From contig NZ_QXED01000001.1 in assembly GCF_003583365.1 (NCBI RefSeq), positions 930,001 to 994,000 on the forward strand: 64,000 bases of DNA, in the 5' to 3' direction. Of the stretch, positions 56,408 through 64,000 are shown piece after piece (the first letter of the stretch is position 1; every line of letters starts with the position of its first letter). A program made the position numbers and the translations under genes. The DNA is from Fibrisoma montanum. GTDB lineage: Bacteria; Bacteroidota; Bacteroidia; Cytophagales; Spirosomataceae. The notes under the pieces are model-generated. The model ran no database searches, was not told where the DNA came from, and saw nothing but the letters and a program-made list of their open reading frames with translations.

Positions 56408-57671
56408 TTTAACAACAGCTATAAGTGGATTGCCAACATATATCTGTCCTCATTCTTTAGAACATGCTATATGTCCACAAACCTACTAGATACAAAACAA
56501 GCTACATCCTATTTACAAAGACAATGAACAACTGGTAAAAAAAGTGATTCAATGGTCTCAAATTATGCATTTTATAGAAAAAGTGCAAAAAATGCCTTAC
56601 CTTAAAAGGGTGTAAACAAAGTTATGGGGTAAAGAAACACAAAATTTGAACTTGCCTATAAAAATTTATAAAAATTATGATTTTTTAAGGTTGTTAGCTT
56701 ATGCCATACTTAGTTGATGTAAACTTTGATAGATTACTAAATAAGTCTATAATTTTAGTGTAACAATACAACAGGCATAACCGCTTCATTTCCAGTTACT
56801 TATGCATTGAAAAGTGTGTCTGACGATTTTTTGATAGCATTGACTAAATCTCAGTGCGGTAAGGTAACATTCACTACTAGGTATTGCAATTGTCCTACTG
56901 TTGGTGTTCTATGGCTTCTTATGCTCAAACCAATTTAATATGGCTCATATCACAGCTGAGCAGTTACAGCATCCTTTTTTAACTCCGGTTATAGGTTAAT
57001 CTTCACAACAACTGATCCATATGCTAATTCTGTCCTAGCGGATGTTATGTCAAGCCACCGCCCCATAATCGAATAAGTTAGGGAATCGTTATTATAAATT
57101 TTTAGGCCATAACCCCATAATGCGATACAATTAATTTATGTATAAATCATTGAATATTAATCGAATAGAACTTATATGAAAGTAAGGGTACCCCCCCACC
57201 AATTTTGACAATGCACACGCGGGGTTATGCTAACGGTCGGGAAAAGAATTTACGCCAAAGAATTTGATCACCCTCCCCTATGTTCAGTTGATAGGTATTC
57301 AATGGCCATTCATTGATCTTCACGGCCTATTCATGGGACTTCCTCAGCGAATAAAAACCGCCTTTAAAATTTGTAAGGTAACTTTTCAGGCCGGGTGTAT
57401 CCCCCCTTTCAAGATTTTGCACACAGATACACAAAACAGGTCTAACGGTCGGAATTAGATTGGACTGAAGAATTGGCTATACCCTCCCCTCCCAATTTTG
57501 ACACACATTTATTTTGGGTGGCTTAGCGGTAGTGAAACTTAGAATTGCCAACGATTAACAATGCCCCTACGCACGTTCTGACCGTGAAAAAACCTTCAGC
57601 GTGTTTCATTTTCTGGCTGATGGCTAAGCGCGTGGCTAAGGGCTTTTATGATTTGCACCGGCTACGCGCTT
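56408..57671. other. AT-rich non-coding part of the island (1264 bp)
   Basis: No credible gene is seen on either strand; the open frames are short and low in coding character. Two minus-strand matches to TAnnTTTG, at 56478-56485 and 56617-56624 (CAAAnnTA on the plus strand), could start the operon at 56407. From 57061, CCCCATAAT-type words occur twice, and degenerate direct repeats lie at 57187-57545. It may hold relics of lost genes. Confidence 0.55.
57187..57545. repeat. degenerate direct repeats with CTAACGGTCGG and CCCTCCCC words
   Basis: Three units follow the same order of words: a C-run, (C)CAATTTTG, CACA, (C)TAACGGTCGG, AAGAATTTG/AAGAATTGG, ACCCTCCCC. Unit one is about 57187-57283, unit two about 57396-57489, unit three is shortened at about 57487-57545. 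TAACGGTCGG occurs exactly at 57231 and 57431 or nearby. The units are too diverged for a recent duplication. Role unknown. Confidence 0.5.
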
Positions 57672-58280
57672 TTACAACTGAACCTCTTCAACGCTCAGAA
57701 CGTCTTTCTGTAGCGTCTTATCCGCCCGTTTGTTCGTAACCTCCTCAGCCGGGTTAGTGGCTATCAACTTATCCCGAACAGCTTGTTTTAATACCTTCTT
57801 GAACCGCGCAAAGTAATCATAAGGCGTTTCCCCGCTCAGGTTCTCGTGATCGTCCAACCAGCTTCTAAAATCAAAGCACAATGATTCGGTTACAGATTTT
57901 AACGATACGTATCCGTTCGTAACTATGTCTCGACTACCAGCAAACTCAGTGAAGTAGCGCAAAGCCCCTTCAAACATTCGTACATCTTTCTTGGTGTAGC
58001 TTTTGATGTACTGCTGAAAGAAGTTAAGAAAGTTAACTTTTGACCGATATGCAGGAGCCTCCCCGTTCTGAGCCGCACCAATGGCTAATTCACGTTTAGC
58101 CCGTATAGTTTCAGCGGTCTTTTGAGTTTCCTTGTTGTGCTGCTTCTCTAATTCGTCTTTTGGCCGTTTGTAGAGGTAAAGTTTAAGAAACTCGTACTTA
58201 CGCCCCTCCTCAGTATAGATGTCAAGGTAAAGGCTGTGTTTTCCGTTACTGAGTAATTTCTTCCTGAGTGCTACTGCCAT
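57672..58280 (-). pseudogene. truncated tyrosine recombinase (N-terminal half only)
   Basis: A 202-residue reading frame starting at 58280. It contains the arm-binding type start (MAVALRKKLLSNGKHSLYLDIYTEEGRKYEFLKLYLYKRP) and the SAM-like core-binding domain (VNFLNFFQQYIKSYTKKDVRMFEGALRYFTEFAG... YDYFARFKKVLKQAVRDKLIATNPAEEV), then stops at VLSVEEVQL just where the catalytic domain should begin. Integrases of this Bacteroidota type have about 400 residues with an R-H-R-Y catalytic half, which I do not find in any frame downstream. It is 189 bp from tRNA-Leu, the normal place for an integrase whose target is the tRNA 3' end. Confidence 0.8.
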
Positions 58281-58326
58281 TTGCGGATAGTTAGCGTTTG
58301 TTTGCCATTGCTAATATAAGCAATAC

Positions 58327-58362
58327 CCAACAAAATCGGGTAACAAATGAGTAACAAAGTAA
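58327..58362 (+). repeat. arm-type integrase repeats near the tRNA end
   Basis: Three units: CCAACAAAATCG (58327-58338), GTAACAAATGAG (58340-58351) and GTAACAAAGTAA (58351-58362). They resemble the pair at 53789-53811 at the other end. Confidence 0.45.
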
Positions 58363-58409
58363 CGCTAACCAACCTCTAAGCAAGAGAAAAACAAAGACTT
58401 TAAAACACA

Positions 58410-58482
58410 AAAGCCACTGGTTATCAGTGGCTTTTACTTTCTCTTGTTTGCTCATTTTAGAGCGTTTTGTACCGGGAACGGG
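58410..58482. repeat. tRNA-proximal att-like copy
   Basis: Hairpin 58410-58434 (AAAGCCACTGG / TCAGTGGCTTT, with T run after it on the minus strand's other side) and the tRNA-Leu 3' end GTACCGGGAACGGG at 58469-58482. It matches 53687-53737 as described there. The hairpin also serves as terminator of tRNA-Leu on the minus strand. Confidence 0.75.
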
Positions 58483-58555
58483 AATCGAACCCGTACGGGC
58501 TTTACGGCCCACAGGATTTTAAGTCCTGCGCGTCTACCTATTCCGCCATCCCGGC
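58470..58555 (-). tRNA. tRNA-Leu (anticodon TAA)
   Basis: An 86-base cloverleaf on the minus strand. Acceptor stem GCCGGGA with TCCCGGT (one G-U pair), T arm CGGG-TTCGATT-CCCG, variable arm of a class II tRNA, and anticodon stem CAGGA/TCCTG around the loop CTTAAAA with TAA in the middle. CCA is not encoded. Its 3' end is the insertion site of the island. Confidence 0.95.
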
Positions 58556-58574
58556 GCGGAGGTCCGCTACCTAC

Positions 58575-58605
58575 AAAAAAAGCACCGACGGGCGGTGCCT
58601 TTTTT
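58575..58605. terminator. hairpin between the two tRNA genes
   Basis: A 6-bp stem GCACCG/CGGTGC with loop ACGGG, framed by A and T runs, lies between tRNA-Gly and tRNA-Leu on the minus strand. It could stop transcription from tRNA-Gly and from either side. Confidence 0.6.
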
Positions 58606-58609
58606 GTCG

Positions 58610-58682
58610 AGCGAAAGACGGGGTTCGAACCCGCGACCTCGACCTTGGCAAGGTCGCGCTCTACCAGCTGAGCTACTTTCGC
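58610..58682 (-). tRNA. tRNA-Gly (anticodon GCC)
   Basis: A 73-base cloverleaf on the minus strand. Acceptor GCGAAAG with CTTTCGC, D arm AGCTCAGCTGGTAGAGC, anticodon loop TTGCCAA with GCC, and T arm CGGG-TTCGAAC-CCCG. CCA is not encoded. Confidence 0.95.
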
Positions 58683-58790
58683 GTTTTGGTTTCGCCTTCG
58701 GTGGCGAATTGTGGATGCAAAATTAATGCTTTACGGTCGTTTGTCAAGAGGTTTTTGCAAAAAAATTCAGATCTCAGCTGAACGGCTTGT

Positions 58791-59654
58791 TTATGAACGG
58801 CTTAAAAACAGCAGGGTCAGAAAGAATCCGTTCAGCCCTATACCGGCCAGTGTCACCATCCGCATCGTCGACCGGAAATCGGCCCGGCTGCTGTCCTGAT
58901 GAACATGCCTGTACCAAATTAAGAAGAAGACCATGGCAGGCAGTAAGAATCCCAGCAACCAGTAGAAGGGCTGCTGTCCCCAAAAATACACATAAAACCC
59001 GGCGATAGAACAGGTAAATACCGCTAGCGCACAAACGAAGGTTCCACGAACCCCCAGCAGCCGGCTCAGGGTTAAATCGCCCCGGCGGGCATCTTCAGCG
59101 TGCTGATAAACCTGGGTGATCGGGTAAATGGCTAATACATTCAGGGTGCACAGCAAGGCAGCCAGCAGGATTCTGGGCTGTTCAAGCGCTACCAATGGCA
59201 GGTCATTGATGGCCTGGAAGGTCATCAGATACGTAAACGCGCCCTGAAACAAACCTACCACCAGCCAACTGACGACCGGGTAGCGTTTCAGCCGGATTTT
59301 ATCGTGACTATACGCTTTCGAGATCAGGCCGTAGATTAACAGATACAGGACAAATGGGGGGCCAGCAAACCACCCTAACAGCAGCGCGAACAAATCCAGT
59401 CCCCAGGCGACGTACAACAGGGTTCGGTCAACAGGCGGGGGCGTTTCCAGCACACCGATACTCTCTTCGTCTTTGTCGTAATAACTGTTGTAGGCATTAC
59501 TGGCCGGGTATAGTAAGAGATGAATGATTAGTACTACCAATACGGCCCGCCCGGAATCTGGTTGTGGCGATTGACTGAGTGCGAACCAGAATACGGGCAG
59601 CAGAAAGAACGAAAAGGGCACCCGTAGGTGCAACCACACGGCTCGGGCGTTCAT
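58791..59654 (-). CDS. UbiA family prenyltransferase
   Basis: A 287-residue integral membrane protein with about eight helices. It shows both aspartate-rich motifs of the UbiA superfamily: NAYNSYYDKDEE (residues 53-64) and QHAEDARRGD (residues 184-193). UbiA enzymes prenylate aromatic rings in quinone and pigment synthesis. It is divergent from a type III polyketide synthase gene, which could supply a resorcinol or pyrone as substrate; the start codons are 100 bp apart. The prenyl donor and acceptor are unknown. Confidence 0.9.
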   Translation of the reverse strand: MNARAVWLHLRVPFSFFLLPVFWFALSQSPQPDSGRAVLVVLIIHLLLYPASNAYNSYYDKDEESIGVLETPPPVDRTLLYVAWGLDLFALLLGWFAGPPFVLYLLIYGLISKAYSHDKIRLKRYPVVSWLVVGLFQGAFTYLMTFQAINDLPLVALEQPRILLAALLCTLNVLAIYPITQVYQHAEDARRGDLTLSRLLGVRGTFVCALAVFTCSIAGFYVYFWGQQPFYWLLGFLLPAMVFFLIWYRHVHQDSSRADFRSTMRMVTLAGIGLNGFFLTLLFLSRS

Positions 59655-59754
59655 ACGAAAGGATAGGATAGCACGCAGACAATTTACACAACTTTCGTAT
59701 TAAACAGTTGTTATACCTTTCATATAGCAGTACTAATGATCAATTAACCCAGAG

Positions 59755-60975
59755 ATGAGACAGACGAATAGTTATATCAACGGCTTTGGTACAGCCGTGC
59801 CGGACCATATTGTCTCGCAGCAACAGGCTATCGATTTTATGACCGAAGCCCTGCAGTTTGACGAGCGCGACCGCCGGCGCCTGTCGGCTCTGTACCGGCA
59901 GACGCGCATTGATCAGCGCCATTCCGTACTCCCCGATTTTAACCGGCAATCCGGCGAGTTTGCGTTCTTTCCCAATACGCCCGGTATGGAGCCGTTTCCG
60001 ACCGTGAGCCAGCGCATGGGCGTATATCGGCAGGAAGCGGTGCCACTGGCGATGCGGGCAATCGAACACTGCCTCAACGACCGGCAGCAGGGGGATGACA
60101 GCGACCCCTTCGATCGGCAGCAGATTACCCATCTGATCACAGTTAGCTGCACGGGCCTGTACGCCCCCGGCCCCGACATTGAACTGATCGAAGCCCTTGG
60201 CTTGCCTACAACTACCCAACGTCTGGCCATCAATTTCATGGGCTGCTACGGGGCGTTTAATGGCCTGAAAGCAGCCGATGCCATCGTGCGCGCCGATCCG
60301 GATGCTAAAGTGCTAGTCGTCTGTGTGGAATTATGTACGATCCATTTCCAGAAGAAAACCGAAGTCGACCACCTGTTGTCGAACGCTCTGTTTGCCGACG
60401 GGGCCGCGGCCGTGCTTGTCGAAGGGCAGCCTCGCTCCGAAAAATCGCTGCTGCTCCGGTCATTTTACTGTGATCTGCTTCCCGAGGGCAAAGCCGAAAT
60501 GGCCTGGCACGTAAGCGATTTTGGCTTTGAAATGACGTTGACGTCGGAGGTTCCGGCTTATATTGAGAAAGGCATTTGCCAGCTTATGGATCAGTTGCTG
60601 GAACGCAGCGACCTGACGATAGACGACATCGGCGGGTTTGCGCTCCACCCGGGCGGTCGTAAAATTCTGGAAGTTATCGAACGTCAGCTGGGCATGACAG
60701 CCCACGATAATCGGCATGCCTATACCGTGCTGCGTCAGTTTGGCAATATGTCGTCGGCCACGGTTCTGTTCGTGCTGCACGAAATCTGGCAGGAGCTGGG
60801 TACCGACAGCGGTCTGACCGCCTTGGGCGAAGCGGTCATTCCCGATCATAAGCCTCACATTCTGAGCTGTGCATTCGGGCCCGGCCTGACCCTGGAGTCC
60901 ATGATTCTGGACGTAGTACTGCCCGAGCCGGAGCTGGTCAGCGTAAGATCTTCCAGCGCATCAGCCCGAGCTTAG
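59755..60975 (+). CDS. type III polyketide synthase (chalcone/stilbene synthase family)
   Basis: A 406-residue ketosynthase-like protein. The catalytic triad is Cys164 in NFMGCYGAFNG, His298 in FALHPGGRKILE and Asn331 in QFGNMSSATV. The start SYINGFGTAVPDHIVSQQQAI and the end CAFGPGLTLESMIL are typical. Type III PKS in bacteria make alkylresorcinols, alkylpyrones or naphthalene products from malonyl-CoA. No methyltransferase or oxidase gene, often seen with such genes in this phylum, is adjacent. Its last 38 bp overlap the convergent glycosyltransferase gene. Confidence 0.93.
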   Translation: MRQTNSYINGFGTAVPDHIVSQQQAIDFMTEALQFDERDRRRLSALYRQTRIDQRHSVLPDFNRQSGEFAFFPNTPGMEPFPTVSQRMGVYRQEAVPLAMRAIEHCLNDRQQGDDSDPFDRQQITHLITVSCTGLYAPGPDIELIEALGLPTTTQRLAINFMGCYGAFNGLKAADAIVRADPDAKVLVVCVELCTIHFQKKTEVDHLLSNALFADGAAAVLVEGQPRSEKSLLLRSFYCDLLPEGKAEMAWHVSDFGFEMTLTSEVPAYIEKGICQLMDQLLERSDLTIDDIGGFALHPGGRKILEVIERQLGMTAHDNRHAYTVLRQFGNMSSATVLFVLHEIWQELGTDSGLTALGEAVIPDHKPHILSCAFGPGLTLESMILDVVLPEPELVSVRSSSASARA

Positions 60976-61678
60976 TGAGCATATAAAACAGCGACGTTTT
61001 CAGAACGCCCAGCCCATAGATTGAGCTTCGTCGGAAATTGATCGACGATGCCTCTTCGAAGTATTTGGTTGGACACGTCACTTCGGCTATTTCATAGCCT
61101 TTATAGAAAATCTGGGCGATCATTTCATTATCAAAAATGAAATCATCGGAGTTATGCGTAAAATCCAGACTGCGGAGTACCTCACCCGAAAACGCCCGGT
61201 AGCCGGTGTGGTACTCCGATAGCTTCTGGTTCATCAACAGGTTTTGCGTGAAAGTCAGAAACCGGTTGGCAACGTACTTATACAACGGCATTCCCCCTTT
61301 CAGAGCCCCTTTCCCCAAAATTCGCGACGCAAACACAACCGGGTACAGATCATTGCCAATAATGGAAATCATGGCTGTCAGCAGCAGTGGCGTATATTGA
61401 TAATCAGGGTGGAGCATGATCACAATGTCGGCCCCTAGTTCAAGCGCTTTGGCATAGCAGGTTTTCTGATTGCCTCCGTACCCTTTGTTACGGTCGTGAC
61501 GAATGACATGCCGGATTCCCAGCTGGCGGGCTACCTCTACGGTGTTGTCAGGACTGGCGTCGTCGACCAGGATAACATCATCAACAATATCAAACGGAAT
61601 TTCTCGATAGGTACGTTCCAACGTTAAGGCTGCCCGGTAGGCGGGCATAACCACAACCACTTTTTTACCATTAAACAT
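60938..61678 (-). CDS. GT2 family glycosyltransferase (dolichyl-phosphate mannose synthase-like)
   Basis: A 246-residue GT-A fold protein. The start VVVVMPAYRAALTLERTYREI leads to the nucleotide-sugar site VDDASPDNT, and MLHPDYQYTP is the metal-binding equivalent. Near the end SDDFIFDNEMIAQIFYKGYEIAEVTCPTKY is typical of DPM1-like enzymes. A basic C-terminal helix (GLGVLKTSLFYMLTKLGLMRWKI) could touch the membrane. It would move a sugar onto a lipid carrier. It is convergent and overlapping with the polyketide synthase gene (38 bp). Confidence 0.92.
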   Translation of the reverse strand: MFNGKKVVVVMPAYRAALTLERTYREIPFDIVDDVILVDDASPDNTVEVARQLGIRHVIRHDRNKGYGGNQKTCYAKALELGADIVIMLHPDYQYTPLLLTAMISIIGNDLYPVVFASRILGKGALKGGMPLYKYVANRFLTFTQNLLMNQKLSEYHTGYRAFSGEVLRSLDFTHNSDDFIFDNEMIAQIFYKGYEIAEVTCPTKYFEEASSINFRRSSIYGLGVLKTSLFYMLTKLGLMRWKILR

Positions 61679-61823
61679 AAGCCAAAACTACGGGGTCTGT
61701 TTCACTATGACAATATTTTTGAGTGTATAGCCCACCCATTTCCCAATTTGGAACGTAGTTTTACAACCGTTGTTAACTTTTATGGAACGGATACGTTATT
61801 TTTTTGTCCGTCTTATGTAGATC

Positions 61824-62903
61824 ATGCTCTCAAGCGAAACTATATTTTTTCTGGCTTTTGCAGCCTTCGTACTGGTGGTAATGGCCCTGGATCTGGGCGT
61901 TTTTTCCAAACAGAAAAGCCACGTTGTACATTTTAAGGAGGCCGCTACCTGGAGTGCTATCTGGGTGGGTTTGTCTATTGCGTTCTACTTTTTCCTGAAA
62001 AACTACGGGTATCTGGTACACGGCGTTACCGACTTTGCCCATCTTCAGGAAATACAGAATCTGTACGCCGATCATGTCCAGCTTGTTCAGGGTGACTTTC
62101 AGGCCAGCCTTCAGCGATTTCAGAACAACATGGCTCTTGAGTACATCACAGGCTATCTGGTCGAATACTCGCTGTCGGCGGATAATATCTTCGTGTTTAT
62201 CCTGATTTTTACGTCGTTTGGCGTGCGTGAGCGGTACTACAAAAAGATTCTGGTCTGGGGAATTCTGGGGGCTATCGTACTGCGTTTTGTCTTCATTTTC
62301 GTGGGGTCGGCTCTGCTGCAGCGGTTCGAGTGGATCATGTTTCTTTTTGGTGCGTTTCTGGTTTATACGGGTTTGCGGTTGTTCTTCCAGAAGGAAGAAG
62401 ATGAGAAAATTGAACCCAGCAGCCACCCCGTTGTTCGGTTTGCCAGCCGCTATCTGAACGTTTACAAGCGAAACGTATCCGAAAATTTCTTTATCCGTCG
62501 GAAGTCAGACCGCAAGCTGTTCGTAACGCCCCTGTTCATTATCGTGATTGTAGTGGCATTTACGGACCTGATTTTTGCCGTCGACTCCATTCCGGCCATC
62601 TTCTCGATCACCAAAGACCCGTACATTGTCTTTTTCTCGAACGTATTTGCCATCATGGGACTACGGTCGATGTTCTTCTTCCTGTCGAGCATTATGAGCC
62701 AGTTCCGCTTCCTGAAAGTTGGTCTGGCCGTTCTCCTTACGTTTATCGGAGTGAAAATGCTGACGGACCATTACCTAGAAGAACTTGGCTTCCAGCCCGT
62801 CTATTCGCTGTACATCATCATCGCTATTCTGGCGACGAGTATTCTGGCCTCCTGGGCTATTCCGGAGAAGAAAAAAGAGAAAGAAGAAGGCGTTGAAGTC
62901 TGA
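61824..62903 (+). CDS. TerC family integral membrane protein
   Basis: A 359-residue protein with about nine membrane helices. TerC signatures are MALDLGVFSKQKSH, TGYLVEYSLSADNIFVFILIF and AFTDLIFAVDSIPAIFSIT, with buried acidic residues that probably bind a metal ion. The C-terminus is a Lys/Glu-rich tail. The family is linked with manganese export or protection of metal loading of secreted enzymes. It is a single-gene unit, 145 bp after the GT2 start on the other strand. Confidence 0.92.
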   Translation: MLSSETIFFLAFAAFVLVVMALDLGVFSKQKSHVVHFKEAATWSAIWVGLSIAFYFFLKNYGYLVHGVTDFAHLQEIQNLYADHVQLVQGDFQASLQRFQNNMALEYITGYLVEYSLSADNIFVFILIFTSFGVRERYYKKILVWGILGAIVLRFVFIFVGSALLQRFEWIMFLFGAFLVYTGLRLFFQKEEDEKIEPSSHPVVRFASRYLNVYKRNVSENFFIRRKSDRKLFVTPLFIIVIVVAFTDLIFAVDSIPAIFSITKDPYIVFFSNVFAIMGLRSMFFFLSSIMSQFRFLKVGLAVLLTFIGVKMLTDHYLEELGFQPVYSLYIIIAILATSILASWAIPEKKKEKEEGVEV

Positions 62904-62993
62904 GCGGTACGCTGACCGTCATAATACTGATTCCCCGGCTTGTTTTCGTAACAGTCCGGGGAATTACATGTATAGGCTAAACTCCGGTTCCGA

Positions 62994-64000
62994 ATGCTCA
63001 CTACCCGCGCACTGAAAACCTTCCGCCGACGACTTACCAACCTGAGCCGCCGTAATCGCTCGCTGATTCTGACCAGCCTGCCACTCGATCAGTTTCTGGA
63101 CCTCCATGAAACTGATTTTCTGCTCAACAAACCCTCCTTTTCAATCATTGCAGACCTGATCGCCCGGAAATCTGCTATACCCCTATGCGACGTACTGGAC
63201 GCTCGCCAGCAACGTAGCAACGAGGTAAGCCGCCGGCTCCGGCGTATTGACCGCACCGCACGATTTATTACTGAGGAGCGGGGCACAGAAGACTTGTTTG
63301 TGGGCTGGCCGTTTATACGGGGTAAGTTTCTGGATGGCTCTGTGGTTCATGCCCCTCTGCTGTTCTTTCCGGTTCAACTGGAGCAGGCTGGTAAACACTG
63401 GCGACTGCTACGCCGGGGCGATGAGCCGGCCTTTCTGAACCCGACTCTGGCGGTAGCCTACGGCCATTTCAATCAGGTTAAACTGCCGGACGAGGTAATT
63501 GATAAAGACCTGGCTGATTTCGACAAAGACTCGCTTGTATTCCGCACGCAGTTGTACGAGTGGCTGAAAACAACACCCCTGGAGTTAAATTTCAATCAGG
63601 AGGTATTTATCGATCAGCTCCGCTTTTATGACAAAGAGCCGGTAAAGGGCCTGGAGCAGCTTGAACGTACCGGCGAACTTAAACTTTACCCGGAAGCGGT
63701 ACTAGGCATTTTTCCACAAGCGGGCTCCTTTCTCGTTCCCGACTACGATGAGCTGATCAAACGAACGGAACGTGATGCCAGCACAGGCGACGGTGAAACT
63801 GAAGAGCCGATTTATCTCGATTTTCCGGCATCGCCTACCAGTCCTTCTCTGCCTTTAAACGAGAATAAACTGTTCACCCCGCTCCCCATGGATGCGTCGC
63901 AGGAGGCCGCCATCCGGACTGTCCGGAGTGGTCAATCGCTGGTGGTTCAGGGCCCTCCCGGTACGGGAAAATCCCAGCTGATCGCCAACCTGATGGCCGA
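62994..64000 (+). CDS. superfamily I helicase / DUF4011-type protein (5' part, truncated by window)
   Basis: An open frame from ATG 62994 to the end of the window (335 codons, no stop). The first about 300 residues (with LILTSLPLDQF, APLLFFPVQLEQ and FNQEVFIDQLRFY) fit the N-terminal region of large AAA_11/DUF4011-like helicases, and QSLVVQGPPGTGKSQLIANLMA near residue 320 is the Walker A of a superfamily I (DNA2/UPF1-type) helicase. The rest lies outside. Such proteins are frequent in mobile and defence-linked regions but also occur as ordinary chromosome genes. Confidence 0.85.
   Translation, partial: MLTTRALKTFRRRLTNLSRRNRSLILTSLPLDQFLDLHETDFLLNKPSFSIIADLIARKSAIPLCDVLDARQQRSNEVSRRLRRIDRTARFITEERGTEDLFVGWPFIRGKFLDGSVVHAPLLFFPVQLEQAGKHWRLLRRGDEPAFLNPTLAVAYGHFNQVKLPDEVIDKDLADFDKDSLVFRTQLYEWLKTTPLELNFNQEVFIDQLRFYDKEPVKGLEQLERTGELKLYPEAVLGIFPQAGSFLVPDYDELIKRTERDASTGDGETEEPIYLDFPASPTSPSLPLNENKLFTPLPMDASQEAAIRTVRSGQSLVVQGPPGTGKSQLIANLMA

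Larger units (their letters stand above)
53724..58482. mobile_element. decayed integrative element in tRNA-Leu(TAA)
   Basis: A region of about 4.75 kb, much richer in A and T than its surroundings, between an exact 14-bp copy of the tRNA 3' end (53724-53737) and the 3' end of the intact tRNA-Leu gene (58469-58482). It contains arm-type repeats near both ends, a tyrosine integrase gene directly next to the tRNA, four small or unusual genes and about 1.26 kb of non-coding sequence with degenerate repeats. The integrase lacks its catalytic domain, so the element cannot move alone. No replication or transfer gene is seen. Confidence 0.75.

Noticed and set aside
56701-56763. A 20-codon frame beginning with MPYLVDVNF, resembling the start of DUF5615 PIN-like proteins
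   Set aside because: Far too short for the fold, with no continuation in another frame; probably chance.
57264-57458. A 64-codon open frame in the repeat region
   Set aside because: It runs across the degenerate direct repeats and has no coding character or partner gene.
53724-58482. CRISPR array or phage structural genes in the island
   Set aside because: No regularly spaced repeats of CRISPR length and no capsid, tail or terminase-like protein are present.
58291-58679. Open frames reading through the tRNA-Leu and tRNA-Gly genes
   Set aside because: They overlap clear tRNA cloverleafs on the minus strand.
62994-64000. Start of a defence system with the helicase
   Set aside because: Only the N-terminal part is in view; partner genes lie outside the window, so it cannot be judged.

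Overview
The window comes from a Bacteroidota chromosome, most likely order Cytophagales and close to Spirosoma and its relatives. This is inferred, not computed. The evidence is a gliding/T9SS type-B sorting domain (CHU_C) protein followed by a PorE-like TPR/beta-propeller/OmpA protein, a BatA/MoxR-type locus with SpoIIM, DUF4129, DUF4350 and RDD genes, 7TMR-DISM histidine kinases, and TAnnTTTG-type -7 promoter elements with few Shine-Dalgarno sequences. Coding density is high and base composition is moderately GC-rich, apart from one sharply AT-rich island near 53.7-58.4 kb and an AT-rich gap at 28.1-29.05 kb.

Layout. 1-4.2 kb: end of an M1 aminopeptidase, then a compact trans-4-hydroxyproline catabolic set (DapA-type deaminase, 4-hydroxyproline epimerase, FAD-dependent D-hydroxyproline dehydrogenase). 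4.5-14.7 kb: a long minus-strand operon (SpoIIM-like, two paralogous membrane proteins, DUF4129, DUF4350, MoxR ATPase, two secreted proteins, DUF58) with a divergent RDD gene. 14.7-18.2 kb: M20 amidohydrolase and a 7TMR-DISM histidine kinase. 18.1-22.4 kb: GH130 glycoside phosphorylase, SDR and a large uncharacterised protein. 22.7-28.1 kb: phytase-like esterase lipoprotein, a His-rich YtkA-like membrane protein, a polytopic partner and an acyltransferase-3. 29-33.4 kb: SnoaL-like protein, TipAS-type MerR regulator, and a two-subunit gluconate-dehydrogenase-like GMC oxidoreductase. 33.4-42.4 kb: hybrid histidine kinase divergent from a three-gene cassette (gluzincin metalloprotease-like, MBL-fold hydrolase, membrane-anchored patatin). 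42.4-46.6 kb: Ig-like lipoprotein, ECF sigma factor, membrane-spanning beta-barrel protein, and a Thr/Ser/Gly low-complexity secreted protein. 46.7-53.5 kb: ModF-like double ABC ATPase, CHU_C adhesin-like protein, PorE-like protein, DUF2158 protein. 53.7-58.5 kb: a decayed integrative element in tRNA-Leu(TAA). 58.6-64 kb: tRNA-Gly(GCC), UbiA prenyltransferase divergent from a type III PKS, GT2 glycosyltransferase, TerC protein, and the start of a superfamily I helicase.

The two most interesting places are these. (1) The tRNA-Leu island: duplicated terminator plus tRNA 3' end, arm-type repeats at both ends, a truncated integrase, and a tightly packed three-gene AT-rich operon (a TIGR04255-like protein with two proteins I do not recognise). 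(2) The protease/MBL/patatin cassette at 36.6-42.35 kb, whose three enzyme folds are co-transcribed with 11- and 13-bp gaps and have no assigned joint function. A His-rich pair at 24.0-26.9 kb with a duplicated WH...SPPH motif is a third candidate.
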